DNA of 64,000 nucleotides from Actinokineospora iranica. GTDB taxonomy: Bacteria; Actinomycetota; Actinomycetes; Mycobacteriales; Pseudonocardiaceae. The stretch covers positions 806,001 through 870,000 of the forward strand of contig NZ_FMZZ01000001.1 in the NCBI RefSeq assembly GCF_900101685.1, read 5' to 3'. A program made the position numbers and the translations under genes. Below are positions 50,201-59,002 of the stretch, piece after piece (positions within the stretch are counted from its first letter, which is position 1; every line of letters starts with the position of its first letter). The notes beneath the pieces are model-generated. The model was not told the DNA's origin. It worked only from the letters and a program-made list of their open reading frames with translations, and did not search any database.

Positions 50201-51852
50201 TCCTCGCGGATCGCGTCCAGCGGCGGGTTCGTGACCTGGGCGAAGTTCTGCTTGAAGTAGTCGTAGAGCAGCCGCGAGCGCTGCGAGAGCGCCGCGGGCG
50301 GGGTGTCGGTGCCCATCGACCCGATCGGCTCGGCCCCGGAGACGGCCATCGGGGTGAGCAGGACCTTGAGCTCCTCCTCGGTGTAGCCGAAGGTGAGTTG
50401 GCGGCGCAGCACCGACTCGTGGGTCTGCACCACGTGCTCGCGGTCGGGCAGGTCGGCGATCTTGAGCAGCCCGGCGTGCAGCCACTCCTCATACGGCAGC
50501 GCCGCGGCGAGGGCGGCCTTGACCTCGCGGTCGTCCACGATCCGGCCTGCCGCGGTGTCCACAAGGAACATCCGGCCCGGCTGCAACCGGCCCTTGGCCA
50601 CGACCTGGTCCGGCGGCACGTCCAGCACGCCGGTCTCGCTGGCCAGCACCACCCGGTCGTCGGCCAGCCGCCACCAGCGGGCCGGGCGCAGGCCGTTGCG
50701 GTCGAGCACCGCGCCGACCAGGGAACCGTCGGTGAAACTCACGCACGCCGGGCCGTCCCATGGCTCCATCAGGCTCGCGTGGAACTGGTAGAACGCGCGC
50801 AGTCCGCGGTCCATGGTGACCGTGGTCTGGCTGTCGTCACCGACGGGAGTGTTCTCCCACGCCTCCGGGATCATCATCAGCACCGCGTGCGGCAGCGACC
50901 GGCCACCGAGGTGCAGCAGCTCCAGCACCTCGTCGAAGGACGCGGAGTCCGAGCCCTCCGGGTCCACGATCGGGAACAGCCTGGCCAGGTCGCCGGGCAG
51001 CAGCGCGGACTCCAGCAGCGCCTCACGGGCGCGCATCCGGTTGCGGTTGCCGCGCACGGTGTTGATCTCGCCGTTGTGCGCGACGTAGCGGAACGGGTGG
51101 GCCAGCGGCCAGGACGGGAACGTGTTCGTGGAGAACCGCGAGTGCACCAGCGCGATGGCGCTCACCAGCCGAGGGTCGCGCAGGTCCGGGAAGAACGCCG
51201 GAACCTGAGCGGTGGTCAGCATTCCCTTGTAGACCATCGTCCGGGAGGACAGCGACGGGAAGTAGGTGCCGCAGTCGGCGACGGCGCTGTCGCGCTCGAC
51301 CCGTTTGCGCAGGCAGAACGCGAGCCGGTCGAGCGCGATCCCGGTGGGCCGCCCGCCGTGCGCGTCCGGCTCGGCCGCGACGAACGGCATGGCGAAGTGC
51401 GGCATGACCGAGCGCGCGGTGGGGCCGATGTCGGCACCGTCCACATCGACCGGCACCTCGCGCCAGCCCAGCACCCGCAGGCCCTCCTCCTCGGCGATCC
51501 GCTCGACGAGGTTGACGGCCTTCTCCCGGTCGGCCGGGTGGGCGGGCAGGAACGCCAGTCCGGTCGCGTAGGCGTGCGCGCCCTCGGAATCCGGTTCAGG
51601 CAGCGGGAAATCGACCTCGTCGCGCAGCAGCGCGTCGGGCAGCTGCACGAGGATGCCCGCGCCGTCGCCGCTGGTCGGCTCGGCCCCCGCTGCGCCCCGG
51701 TGCTCCAGGTTGGCCAGCGCGGTGAGCGCGTCGGTGACGATCGCGTGCGAGCGGCGGCCCCGGATGTCGGCGACCATGGCGACCCCGCACGCGTCGCGCT
51801 CCGCGGCCGGGTCGTAGAGCCCCTGGGGGCGTGGCAGGGCGGAAAAGATCAT
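47257..51852 (-). CDS. gltB: Glutamate synthase large subunit
   Basis: A 1531-aa enzyme making two glutamates from glutamine and 2-oxoglutarate. The amidotransferase nucleophile is Cys22 in [15 protein letters not shown], exposed after removal of a 21-residue propeptide. The FMN/synthase domain and 3Fe-4S cysteines ([20 protein letters not shown]) are complete, and the C-terminal beta-helix ends in EASRG. AGGAGG lies 9 nt before ATG 51852. Operon with gltD. Confidence 0.97.
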   Translation of the reverse strand: MIFSALPRPQGLYDPAAERDACGVAMVADIRGRRSHAIVTDALTALANLEHRGAAGAEPTSGDGAGILVQLPDALLRDEVDFPLPEPDSEGAHAYATGLAFLPAHPADREKAVNLVERIAEEEGLRVLGWREVPVDVDGADIGPTARSVMPHFAMPFVAAEPDAHGGRPTGIALDRLAFCLRKRVERDSAVADCGTYFPSLSSRTMVYKGMLTTAQVPAFFPDLRDPRLVSAIALVHSRFSTNTFPSWPLAHPFRYVAHNGEINTVRGNRNRMRAREALLESALLPGDLARLFPIVDPEGSDSASFDEVLELLHLGGRSLPHAVLMMIPEAWENTPVGDDSQTTVTMDRGLRAFYQFHASLMEPWDGPACVSFTDGSLVGAVLDRNGLRPARWWRLADDRVVLASETGVLDVPPDQVVAKGRLQPGRMFLVDTAAGRIVDDREVKAALAAALPYEEWLHAGLLKIADLPDREHVVQTHESVLRRQLTFGYTEEELKVLLTPMAVSGAEPIGSMGTDTPPAALSQRSRLLYDYFKQNFAQVTNPPLDAIREEIVTSVQRIMGPEQNLLEPGPASCRHIQLPYPVIDNDELAKLIHVNDDGDLPGFACTVLSGLYEADGGGAALAAAVERVRREASEAIAAGARTLVLSDRDSDHRMAPIPSLLLVSAVHHHLVRTKERLRVALVVESGDAREVHHVALLLGYGAAAVNPYLAFETIEDMIASGAITGVEPRAAVRNYVRALVKGVLKIMSKMGISTVGAYTAAQVFESFGLANDLLDEYFTGTTSKLGGVGIDVLAAEAAARHRRAHPDNPTDRVHRGLDVGGEYAYRREGELHLFSPETVFLLQHATRTGREAVYREYTAEVERLNRAGGALRGLFAFKTAGRPPVPIDEVEPVEAILTRFNTGAMSYGSISAEAHETLAIAMNMIGGRSNTGEGGEDPGRLYDARRRSAIKQVASGRFGVTSEYLVNADDIQIKMAQGAKPGEGGQLPPNKVYPWIARTRHSTAGVGLISPPPHHDIYSIEDLAQLIHDLKNANENARVHVKLVSETGVGTVAAGVSKAHADVVLISGHDGGTGASPLNSLKHAGTPWEIGLAETQQTLLLNGLRDRITVQVDGGLKTGRDVIVAALLGAEEYGFATAPLIVAGCVMMRVCHLDTCPVGVATQNPLLRKRYTGQAEHIVNYFRFVAQEVREHLAALGFRTLDDAIGHAELLDVDRAVEHWKAQGLDLTPVFAVPETRYGTARRRVRAQDHGLAHALDRTLVQLAEAALEDAHPVRMELPVRNVNRTVGTLLGSEVTRRFGGDGLPEDTIQIRLTGSAGQSLGAFLPRGVTLDLVGDANDYVGKGLSGGRIVVRPHPDAVFAAERQVIAGNVIAYGATAGEVFLRGRVGERFGVRNSGAVIVAEGVGDHAFEYMTGGRAIVLGATGRNLAAGMSGGIAYVLDLDPRRVNTEMVELQPPGHDDLRWLRETVRRHHDLTGSAVAASLLGDWPRRSAAFTKVMPRDYQRVLAAMRLARAEGRDVDEAIMEASRG

Positions 51853-52129
51853 GAGCGGGGGCCTCCTGTCTGCGATCTCGCGCTCAGGTCGGTCGTTGCT
51901 GGTGGGCAAACCGGCTGCTAAGCGCGGGACGGCAGCGGCCCGCGGATGTTCCGAGCTTAACAGTCCTGAAACGAGCAAGACACCGTTGTCGGCCCGGGGG
52001 TACACCTGCGGGCTTGCCGCTGGGGGGACTGAGGTAGCGCGGCGTGACACGCCCGAAGACGCGCCTTGGAGATCATTCCTGGCTCCTCAGCATATCGGAA
52101 ATATCTACCTACCCACAGGTAAGCGCGCG
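51853..52129. promoter_or_regulatory. Divergent promoter region, gltB and btuF
   Basis: No gene. It includes the gltB leader (51853-51960) and, toward the transporter, an AT-rich stretch near 52087-52125 with TACCT-N6-AGGTA and ATAT-rich symmetry that could hold the btuF promoter upstream of the riboswitch. No known box (GlnR, Zur or iron) can be assigned with confidence. Confidence 0.5.
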
Positions 52130-52262
52130 GCGGCGGTGCTAGCGTCACTGCGCCGGGCCCGCCCCGGCGACACACGACGGCAGCGAAGTCCGGTGCGAAC
52201 CCGGCGCTGTCCCGCAACTGTGGTGGTCCCGCGCGGGACCCGAGCCAGGTCGCCTGCCGCCG
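52130..52262 (+). ncRNA. Cobalamin riboswitch
   Basis: The leader contains the B12-box and core: AAGTCCGGTGCGAA, then CCGGCGCTGTCCCGCAACTG (52202-52221) and GAGCCAGGTCGCCTGCC (52242-52258). It precedes an ABC transporter for cobalamin, so adenosylcobalamin binding should reduce expression. The 5' boundary is approximate. Confidence 0.92.
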
Positions 52263-52291
52263 GTGTCGACGCCATCCGCCCCCGGCGCAGG

Positions 52292-52325
52292 GGCGGCGCG
52301 TCCCGGGCGAACCGGGCCCGCCGCC
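52292..52325 (+). promoter_or_regulatory. Expression-platform hairpin of the riboswitch
   Basis: GGCGGCG and CGCCGCC arms enclose a smaller CCCGG/CCGGG stem, placed between riboswitch and btuF start (52354). It could end transcription or restrict access to the start. The mechanism is inferred from position. Confidence 0.55.
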
Positions 52326-52353
52326 GCGCGCGAGCCACGACCCGAGGTCCACG

Positions 52354-53283
52354 ATGACACAGTCGGCCGTCCGACGCTTGGTCGCCGCGACACTGCTGAT
52401 TGGCGCGCTCACCGGGTGCGCCACCCGCGAACAACCCGCCGAGACCGCGCCACCACCGGCGAGCGCGAGCTTCCCGGTCACGCTCACCGCGCCCGGCGGG
52501 GCCAAGGTGACCCTGGCCAAGCGGCCCGAGAAGATCGTCTCACTGTCCTCCAGCGCCACCGAGGGGCTTTTCGCGGTCGGCGCGGGCAAGCAGGTGGTCG
52601 CGGTGGACGACCAGTCGACCTTTCCCGCCGAGGCCCCCCGCACCGCGTTGTCGGGACTAACCGTGAACGTCGAGGCCCTGGGCGCCCACTCCCCCGACCT
52701 GGTCGTCGCCGCGGGCGACGCGGGCGACCTGGTGGCAGGCCTGGGCAGGCTGTCCGTCCCGGTGCTGATCCTGCCATCGGCCCGGTCGCTCGACGACGTC
52801 TACGGTCAGCTGGACCTGCTCGGCAAGGCGACCGGCCACCCGGCCGAGGCCGCCGACCTGGTGACGCGGATGCGCGCGGACATCGACAAGATCGTCCGGG
52901 ACACGCCCAAGAAACCGCTGTCGTACTACCACGAACTGGACACCGAGCTGTACTCGGTGACGTCGAAGACCTTCATCGGCAGTGTGTACGGCCTGTTCGG
53001 ACTGACCAATGTGGCCGACGCGGCCGACGTCGACGCGGGCGGCTACCCGAAGCTGTCCACCGAGTACGTGATCAAGGCGAACCCCGCGCTGGTGTTCCTC
53101 GCCGACACCAAGTGCTGCGCGCAGACCCCGCAGACCGTGGCCGCGCGGCCAGGGTGGGACACCGTCGACGCGGTGCGCCGCGGCAACGTGGTCGTCCTGG
53201 ACGACGACATCGCCTCCCGCTGGGGCCCACGGGTGGTCGACCTGGTCCGCGCGGTCGCCGACGCGGTCACGAAGGCAGGCTGA
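52354..53283 (+). CDS. btuF: Cobalamin ABC transporter, substrate-binding lipoprotein
   Basis: A 309-aa lipoprotein; the lipobox LTGC puts the lipidated Cys at residue 22. EKIVSLSSSATEGLFAVGAG and LGAHSPDLVVAAGDAG are typical of the BtuF/FecB class III binding proteins. The riboswitch upstream argues for cobalamin rather than siderophore as ligand. First gene of btuFCD. Confidence 0.9.
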   Translation: MTQSAVRRLVAATLLIGALTGCATREQPAETAPPPASASFPVTLTAPGGAKVTLAKRPEKIVSLSSSATEGLFAVGAGKQVVAVDDQSTFPAEAPRTALSGLTVNVEALGAHSPDLVVAAGDAGDLVAGLGRLSVPVLILPSARSLDDVYGQLDLLGKATGHPAEAADLVTRMRADIDKIVRDTPKKPLSYYHELDTELYSVTSKTFIGSVYGLFGLTNVADAADVDAGGYPKLSTEYVIKANPALVFLADTKCCAQTPQTVAARPGWDTVDAVRRGNVVVLDDDIASRWGPRVVDLVRAVADAVTKAG

Positions 53284-53371
53284 GCCGCGGTGGACACGCG
53301 GCGGACCCGGCTCGTGCCGGCGGCGGGGAGTGCTGGCCCTGCTTGGCAGTCACGGTGCCTGCCCACATGAG
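53284..53371 (+). repeat. Degenerate duplicate of the btuC start between btuF and btuC
   Basis: 53286-53360 aligns closely with 53384-53465, the first 26 or so codons of btuC (shared GCGGTGGACAC, ACCCGGCT and GAGTGCTGGCCCTGCT), offset 98 bp. The copy opens a 26-codon mini-ORF from GTG 53290 (MDTRRTRLVPAAG) to a TGA at 53369-53371, 16 bp before the real btuC start. Confidence 0.8.
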
Positions 53372-53387
53372 GAAAGGCTAAACCGCG

Positions 53388-54419
53388 GTGGACACCCGAC
53401 GAACCCGGCTGACCCCGCTAGTGCTGGCGGCCGGAGTGCTGGCCCTGCTGGCGGCGGTCACGGTGTCGACCCTGCTGGGCGCGGCCGAGCTGGGCTGGAC
53501 GCGGGTCGCGCGGGAGATCGTCGCTCAGGTCACCGGTGGGGTGTCGCCGCTGAGCGAGCGGGAGGCCGCGATCGTCTGGCAGGTTCGCCTGCCCCGGGTG
53601 CTGCTGGCCGGGCTGGTCGGCGCGGCGCTCGCGGTGTCCGGCGCGGCGTTCCAGGGCGTGTTCCGCAACCCGCTCGCCGACCCGTACCTGCTCGGCGCCG
53701 CGGCGGGCGCGGGCATGGCGGCCACCATCGTGGTGGTCGCCGCGCCCGCGGCGGCGGACTGGGTGATCGGGCCGCTGCCGCTGGCTGCGTTCGCTGGCGC
53801 GCTCGGCGGGGTGGGGCTGACCTGGCTGCTGGGCCGCTCGGCGGGCGGCGGGACGGCGGTGCTGCTGCTGTCGGGGGTCGCGGTCGCGGCGTTCCTCACC
53901 GCGATCCAGACCTTCGCGCAGCAACTCAACACCGACACGATCAAACAGGTCTACACCTGGATGCTGGGCGGGCTGAACACCAGCGGCTGGCACGAGGTGC
54001 TGCTGACCCTGCCCTACATCGCGGTGGCCGCGGTCGTGCTGTGCCTGTCCGCGCGCCTGCTCGACGTCCTCGCCGTCGGCGACGACGAGGCGGCGTCGCT
54101 GGGCGTGCGGCCTGGGCGGGTGCGGCTTTACGTGCTGCTGGCCGCGTCCCTGGCCACCGCGGCGGCGGTAGCGGTGAGCGGGCTGATCGGGTTCGTCGGG
54201 ATCGTGGTCCCGCACGTCGTGCGGCTGCTCGCCGGGGCCAGCTACCGGGTGGTGGTGCCGCTGTCCCTGCTGGGCGGGGCGGTGTTCCTGATCGTGGCCG
54301 ACCAACTCGCCCGCACCGTGGTCGCACCAGCCGAACTACCCATCGGCGTGATCACCGCGTTCACCGGGGCGCCGTTCTTCGTGCTGGTCCTGCGCACCAA
54401 CCGGGACCGGGTCCGATGA
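53388..54419 (+). CDS. btuC: Cobalamin ABC transporter permease
   Basis: A 343-aa FecCD-family permease with about ten helices. WQVRLPRVLLAGLVGAALAV, GAAFQGVFRNPLADPYLLG and GLIGFVGIVVPHVVRLLAG are family signatures (the last couples to the ATPase). GTG 53388 has GAGGAAAGG upstream. Its TGA lies in the ATGA that opens the 68-bp junction element before btuD. Confidence 0.92.
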   Translation: MDTRRTRLTPLVLAAGVLALLAAVTVSTLLGAAELGWTRVAREIVAQVTGGVSPLSEREAAIVWQVRLPRVLLAGLVGAALAVSGAAFQGVFRNPLADPYLLGAAAGAGMAATIVVVAAPAAADWVIGPLPLAAFAGALGGVGLTWLLGRSAGGGTAVLLLSGVAVAAFLTAIQTFAQQLNTDTIKQVYTWMLGGLNTSGWHEVLLTLPYIAVAAVVLCLSARLLDVLAVGDDEAASLGVRPGRVRLYVLLAASLATAAAVAVSGLIGFVGIVVPHVVRLLAGASYRVVVPLSLLGGAVFLIVADQLARTVVAPAELPIGVITAFTGAPFFVLVLRTNRDRVR

Positions 54420-54483
54420 ACGGGCCCGCCAGCGATTCCCAGTGCACAGGCCCGCACGGCCACCGAACGGGTGAGGTGGTCTG
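54416..54483 (+). repeat. Single junction element between btuC and btuD
   Basis: A 68-bp element from the ATGA that ends btuC to the GTGA that starts btuD. The mini-ORF has 22 codons plus TGG and then TGA overlapping GTG (68 = 3x22+2). Its peptide end QCTGPHGHRTGEVVW aligns with QCVGTRGHRTGEVAQ of permease unit 3. GGCCACC-N10-GGTGGTC (54458-54481) conserves the hairpin next to GAGG. The CATTGACACAG core is reduced. Confidence 0.85.
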
Positions 54484-55263
54484 GTGAGCGGCCTGGTCCT
54501 GCGCGCGGTCGCCGCTGGGTACAGCGGACGGACCGCGGTGTCGTCGGTGTCGTTCGATATGCCCGCGGGCAGTTGGCTCGCGGTCATCGGCCCCAACGGG
54601 GCGGGCAAGTCGACGCTGCTCAAGGCCATCGCGGGCCTGGTCCCCAGCACCGGCGAGATCCGGTTGGACGGGGTGGCCACCGCGGCGCTGCCCGCGCGGG
54701 CCCGCGCCCGCGCCATCGGATACGCCCCGCAGACCCCGCTGATCCCGGACGGCCTGACCGTCACCGACTACGTCCTGCTCGGCCGCACCCCGCACCTGGG
54801 CGCCCTGGCCCGCGAGGGCGCACGCGACCTGGCCATCGTGGCGCAGGTCCTGGCCCGCCTCGACCTCGACGCGCTGGCGGGCCGCGCCCTGCGCACCCTG
54901 TCCGGCGGCGAACGCCAGCGGGCGGTGCTGGCCAGGGTGCTGGCCCAACAGGCGGGATTGCTGCTCCTGGACGAGCCCACCACCGGCCTGGACATCGGCC
55001 ACGCCCAGGCACTGCTGGAACTGGTCGACCGCCTCCGCGCCGAGGACGGCGCGACCGTCGTCACCACCCTGCACGACCTGACCCTGGCCGCCCAGTACGC
55101 CGACCGCCTCCTCCTGCTCGACAACGGCGCACCAGTCGCGGTCGGCACCCCAGAACAGGTGCTGCGGCAGGAGATCGTGGCCAGGCACTACGCCGCCGAG
55201 GTGGAAGTCCTGACGACCGCCCGGGGCCACCGGGTGGTCGTCCCCACTCGCCCCGCTTCCTGA
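54484..55263 (+). CDS. btuD: Cobalamin ABC transporter ATPase
   Basis: A 259-aa ATPase. Walker A IGPNGAGKSTLLKAI, Q-loop YAPQTPLI, signature LSGGERQRAVLARVLA, Walker B LLLLDEPTTGLD and H-loop TLHDLTLAAQYA are intact. GTG 54484 follows GAGG 8-9 nt upstream within the junction element. Last gene of the riboswitch-controlled operon. Confidence 0.93.
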   Translation: MSGLVLRAVAAGYSGRTAVSSVSFDMPAGSWLAVIGPNGAGKSTLLKAIAGLVPSTGEIRLDGVATAALPARARARAIGYAPQTPLIPDGLTVTDYVLLGRTPHLGALAREGARDLAIVAQVLARLDLDALAGRALRTLSGGERQRAVLARVLAQQAGLLLLDEPTTGLDIGHAQALLELVDRLRAEDGATVVTTLHDLTLAAQYADRLLLLDNGAPVAVGTPEQVLRQEIVARHYAAEVEVLTTARGHRVVVPTRPAS

Positions 55264-55275
55264 CGCGCGCCCGGG

Positions 55276-56169
55276 TCAGGCGCGGGTGTTGCGGTAGAGG
55301 CGGACGAGGTTGCGCAAGGCCATGGTGACCGTCATCGGGCCGACCCGTGGGGCGAAGGCGCCCGCGGTGTCGGTGATGTTCTCGGCGAAGTTGCGCAAGG
55401 TGGAGAAGTTGACGCAGATCGCGCCCGGCTTGATCTCGTCGGGACGCACGAGCGGGAAGTCGCGGGACGGGACGCCGGTGACGACTATGTCGGCTTCGGC
55501 GAGGGCGGTGGCGCGGTCGACGTCGACATCGTGGACGTCGCGCGAGTCGGGGAGGAAAAGCTGGGGGCCGTCGGCGTCGAACGAGGTGACGGTGGCGCCG
55601 TCGTTGGCCATCATGGCGGCCAGCGGTTTGCCCACGATCTCGCTGCGGTTGAACACGCACGCGCGCAGGCCGGACAGCGGGGCGGCTGCGTTCGGCGCGG
55701 TGATCCCGCTGTCCTCGACCAGCTTCAGGATCGCCAGCGGGGTGCACGGCAGCAGTGCCCGCTTGGTGCGCTCGGCGTCGATGAAGCGGCGGTTCTCGTA
55801 GAGGCAGCGGCTCCAGAACGAGTGCAGGCCCTCGACGTCCTTGCGCGGGTCGACCAGTTCGCGCAGCCAGCGGTCCCGCTCGGGTCCGTTGACCGGGTAG
55901 TAGACGAACAGGCCGTGCACCCGGTCGTCGTTGCCCGCGTCGCGGACGGCGCGTTCCACGTCGGCCGGGGCCAGGACCCGCAGGTCGAAGGCGATGCCGA
56001 CCGACTCGCAGCCGCGGCGGGTGTAGTCGGCGTAGGTCTTGGAGGGGCCGTGGTCGTCGACCAGGAACCCGGCCAGGGTGAGGGGCTCGGGGATCTGGGC
56101 GACGTCGGCGCGGATCTCGGCGCGGAACGCCTCGGCGAGGGCGGCGGGGTCGAGGATGCGAGCGGTCAC
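55276..56169 (-). CDS. Methylenetetrahydrofolate dehydrogenase, MTD1-like FolD relative
   Basis: A 297-aa FolD-superfamily protein. VHGLFVYYPVNGPERDRWLR, DVEGLHSFWSRCLYENRRFI, LLPCTPLAILKLVEDSGIT, NRSEIVGKPLAAMMANDGAT and GAICVNFSTLRNFAENI follow the pattern I recall for yeast MTD1, the NAD-dependent enzyme without cyclohydrolase, more than bacterial FolD. The usual catalytic Lys of the YVxxK motif is replaced (KTYADYTRRGCESVGI), which fits loss of cyclohydrolase activity. Likely role: oxidation of methylene-THF to methenyl-THF. Confidence 0.82.
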   Translation of the reverse strand: MTARILDPAALAEAFRAEIRADVAQIPEPLTLAGFLVDDHGPSKTYADYTRRGCESVGIAFDLRVLAPADVERAVRDAGNDDRVHGLFVYYPVNGPERDRWLRELVDPRKDVEGLHSFWSRCLYENRRFIDAERTKRALLPCTPLAILKLVEDSGITAPNAAAPLSGLRACVFNRSEIVGKPLAAMMANDGATVTSFDADGPQLFLPDSRDVHDVDVDRATALAEADIVVTGVPSRDFPLVRPDEIKPGAICVNFSTLRNFAENITDTAGAFAPRVGPMTVTMALRNLVRLYRNTRA

Positions 56170-56186
56170 GGCAGCGGGCTACCCGT

Positions 56187-57560
56187 TCAGTCCGCGTCCT
56201 TGTTCCCCGACGCCACGGACTCGGCGGGCTGTCCGGAGACCGGGGCTTGGTTCGGGTCGGAAGCCTTGGCGGCCGAGTCCCCAGACTGATTCGGCTTGGC
56301 GGGTGCGGCGCCCTTGGCCGACCCCGCGGCCTGATCCGAGCCTGCGGCCGCGGTGCCGCCAGCCGAGCCCGCAGTCTGATCCGCGCCGGACGCGCCTGCC
56401 GAAGCCGGCTCGGCGGACCCGGTCACCTGGGCAGAGTCCTCGGTCTGGTCCGCGTCGGCCGACGCGGCCGTGCCAGCCGGGGCCGACCCGGCCACCTCGG
56501 CCTTGCTCTCCTTGGCCGAGCCCTCGGCCTGCTCCGGGTCCCCTGCGGCAGTGCTCTCAGCCGCATCGCCTGCCCCCGGCTCGTCCGTGTCCGCGCCGGA
56601 GTCGGTGCCCTTGGCGGAGTCCGCGGATTCGTCGCCGGGGTCCTGATCGATCGGGCCTGCCGGGGCGACGGCGGGCGCCGAGAGGTCTTCGCGCCCACCG
56701 CGCTTGGCGGCCAGGACGTAGTAGGCGATGGCGCCGAGGAACAGCGCGATCGAGGTCCACACGTTGATGCGCAGGCCCAGGACCATGGTGGCCGGGTCGG
56801 TGCGCATCATCTCGATCACGCCGCGGCCCAGGGTGTAGCCGGCGACGTAGAGGGCGAACACCCGCCCGTGGCCCAACCGGAGCTTCCGGTCGGCGAGGAC
56901 GATGAGCGCGGCGACGACGAGGTTCCAGACCAGCTCGTACAGGAACGTCGGGTGGACCGGGCTGTTGTCGATCAGCGTGTGGTCGATCGCGACACCGTTG
57001 AGCGGGTCGTCCAAGCCGGTGGTCTCGTTGATCCGCCGGTAGATCTCCAGACCCCACGGCAGGTCGGTCGGGCCGCCGTACAGCTCCTGGTTGAAGTAGT
57101 TCCCGACCCGCCCGATGGCCTGCGCGACGACGATGCCCGGCGCGACCGCGTCGGCGAACACCGGCAGCGGCACCCCCTTGCGCCTGCACCCGATCCACGC
57201 GCCCACCGCGCCCAGGGCGATCGCGCCCCAGATGCCGAGCCCGCCGTCCCAGATGCGCAGGGCGTTGAGCGGGTCCTTGCCCTCACCGAAGTACCGGTAG
57301 TAGTCCGTGGCGACGTGGTAGAGCCTGCCGCCGACCAGCCCGAACGGCACCGCGTAGACAGCCACGTCGATGACGGTCCCCGCCGCGCCACCCCGCGCGA
57401 CGAGCCGCCGCTCGCCCCACCAGATGGCCACGACGATCCCCGCGATGATGCACAGCGCGTACGCCCGCAGCGGGAGGGTGATGAACCCCAGGTCCAGCTC
57501 CCACACACCACGGTCGGGGCTCGGGATGCTCGCCAGGATCAGGTTGGAGGCGCTCGTCAC
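56187..57560 (-). CDS. lgt: Prolipoprotein diacylglyceryl transferase with long tail
   Basis: A 457-aa protein. The first 290 residues are a seven-helix Lgt with RIWDGGLGIWGAIALGAVGA and the signature IGRVGNYFNQELYGGPTDLP; it attaches diacylglycerol to the lipobox Cys of exported lipoproteins. The last 170 residues are Ala/Ser/Asp/Gln-rich and probably disordered, a feature of actinobacterial Lgt but long here. The gene follows the trp operon on the same strand, as in many actinobacteria. Confidence 0.95.
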   Translation of the reverse strand: MTSASNLILASIPSPDRGVWELDLGFITLPLRAYALCIIAGIVVAIWWGERRLVARGGAAGTVIDVAVYAVPFGLVGGRLYHVATDYYRYFGEGKDPLNALRIWDGGLGIWGAIALGAVGAWIGCRRKGVPLPVFADAVAPGIVVAQAIGRVGNYFNQELYGGPTDLPWGLEIYRRINETTGLDDPLNGVAIDHTLIDNSPVHPTFLYELVWNLVVAALIVLADRKLRLGHGRVFALYVAGYTLGRGVIEMMRTDPATMVLGLRINVWTSIALFLGAIAYYVLAAKRGGREDLSAPAVAPAGPIDQDPGDESADSAKGTDSGADTDEPGAGDAAESTAAGDPEQAEGSAKESKAEVAGSAPAGTAASADADQTEDSAQVTGSAEPASAGASGADQTAGSAGGTAAAGSDQAAGSAKGAAPAKPNQSGDSAAKASDPNQAPVSGQPAESVASGNKDAD

Positions 57561-57608
57561 GGGGCCAACCGTAACGGGACCGCGTGTCGCGCCGGTGAAG
57601 AGGTCCCG

Positions 57609-58168
57609 TCAGCCCAGTTCCACCGCCACGGGAAAGGGCTCAGCCAGCCACAGCCCCCCACCCGCACACGCCCCGACCGGCGAGTATTCCTCCCCGCTGA
57701 GCCGGAACTGAGTGGCCGCCACCGGCCGCACGGTCGAGTCGACTAAGAGAAAATAGGGAACTCGCGCCTCGGCGTACAGCATCCGCTTCTGCGTCGTGTC
57801 ATAAGTCCGCGACCACCGCGAGACCACCTCCACGACCATGAGCAGATCGGTCGCGTCAAGGTGGTGCCAGTCCTTCTCAGCGCGGGTGGTGACCACCAAG
57901 TCGGGGATCACCATCCGCCGGTCGTCCAAGACGACGTTCACGGCGGGAAGGACTTCAAGCCCATTACTCAAGCCCGCGGTAAGCGAGACACCGACCCGGA
58001 GCGCCGACCGCTGGTGCCGGCGTCGGGAGTCGGACTCAGCACCAGCGCGCCGTCGATCAACTCGACTCGCTGTCCCTCGTCTTCAGGCAGGCCCAGAACC
58101 TCCTGGAGGGTCCAGGGGAGCGGGTGTTTCGGCATCGCTATCACGACATCGAGCGTTCCAGCGGGCAC
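57609..58168 (-). pseudogene. Uma2-family (DUF820) nuclease-like gene with a frameshift
   Basis: The N-terminal part (LPWTLQEVLGLPEDEGQRVE, LSPTPDAG) and the C-terminal part (GLEVLPAVNVVLDDRRMVIP, LLMVVEVVSRWSRTYD, EARVPYFLLVD) of a Uma2/DUF820 protein lie in two frames. The correct continuation (RSALRVGVSLTAGLSNGLEV) needs a one-base shift near 58005-58020. The PD-(D/E)xK-like residues (PDL, EVVS) survive in the second part. The likely start is ATG 58135. Probably inactive unless the frameshift is a sequencing error. Confidence 0.75.
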
Positions 58169-58207
58169 CGACAGAAATCGGCCCTCAGCGGCCGTGCGGC
58201 CCGAAGC

Positions 58208-59002
58208 TCACCCGATCGTGGTGGGGGTCTTGCGGACGCCCTCAGCCAGGTCGGTGGCGAGTTCCCGGACCGCGCCGACGCCTGACGAGGCGCTGGTGAC
58301 CAGGGCGGAGCCGACGATGACCGCGTCCGCGAAGCCCGCGACCTGCGCCGCCTGCGCGCCCGAGCGCACGCCCAGGCCGACGCCGATGGGCAGGGTCGTG
58401 TGGGCGCGGGTGCGGGCGACCAGGCCCTCGGCCGCCGAGCCGACGGCGTCGCGGGCGCCGGTGACGCCCATGACGGCGGTGGCGTAGACGAAGCCGGAAG
58501 AGGCCGCGGTGGTCAGGGCGATGCGCTCCTCCGACGACGACGGCGCGACCAGGAAGATCCGGTCCAGGTCGTGCGCCTGGGAGGCCGCGATCCAGTCGCC
58601 CGCCTCGTCGGGGATCAGGTCGGGGGTGATCATGCCCAGGCCGCCCGCCGCGGCGAGGTCGCGGGCGAAGGCGTCGACGCCGTAGCGGTGGACCGGGTTC
58701 CAGTAGGTCATGACGACCGCGCGGCCGCCCGCCGACGAGACGGCCTCCACGACGCGGAACAGGTCGCGCAGGCGGAAGCCGGAGCGCAGGGCCGTCTCGG
58801 CGGCCGCCTGGATGGTCGGGCCGTCCATGACCGGGTCGGAGTAGGGCAGGCCGACCTCCACCAGGTCGCAGCCGGAGTCGACCATGGCGCGCAGCAGCTC
58901 CACCGAGTCGTCGACCGTGGGGAAACCGGCGGGCAGGTAGCCGATGAGCGCCGCGCGCCCCTCGGCCTTGGTCTGCGCGAACAGCGGGTCGAGCCTGCCC
59001 AT
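58208..59002 (-). CDS. trpA: Tryptophan synthase alpha chain
   Basis: A 264-aa TIM barrel that cleaves indole-glycerol phosphate and channels indole to TrpB. The catalytic Glu is in DLVEVGLPYSDPVMDGPTIQ (Asp also present), and IFLVAPSSSEERI plus GVGLGVRSGAQAAQV form the phosphate site. The ATG directly abuts the trpB stop (TAGATG), so the two are translationally coupled. Confidence 0.97.
   Translation of the reverse strand: MGRLDPLFAQTKAEGRAALIGYLPAGFPTVDDSVELLRAMVDSGCDLVEVGLPYSDPVMDGPTIQAAAETALRSGFRLRDLFRVVEAVSSAGGRAVVMTYWNPVHRYGVDAFARDLAAAGGLGMITPDLIPDEAGDWIAASQAHDLDRIFLVAPSSSEERIALTTAASSGFVYATAVMGVTGARDAVGSAAEGLVARTRAHTTLPIGVGLGVRSGAQAAQVAGFADAVIVGSALVTSASSGVGAVRELATDLAEGVRKTPTTIG

Noticed and set aside
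48847..51921. Very long plus-strand frame opposite gltB
   Set aside because: Antisense shadow of gltB with biased Arg/Gly/His composition and no start signal.
52087..52125. Iron or zinc regulator box upstream of the btuF leader
   Set aside because: The short symmetry does not match a known IdeR, DtxR or Zur consensus, and the riboswitch already explains control.
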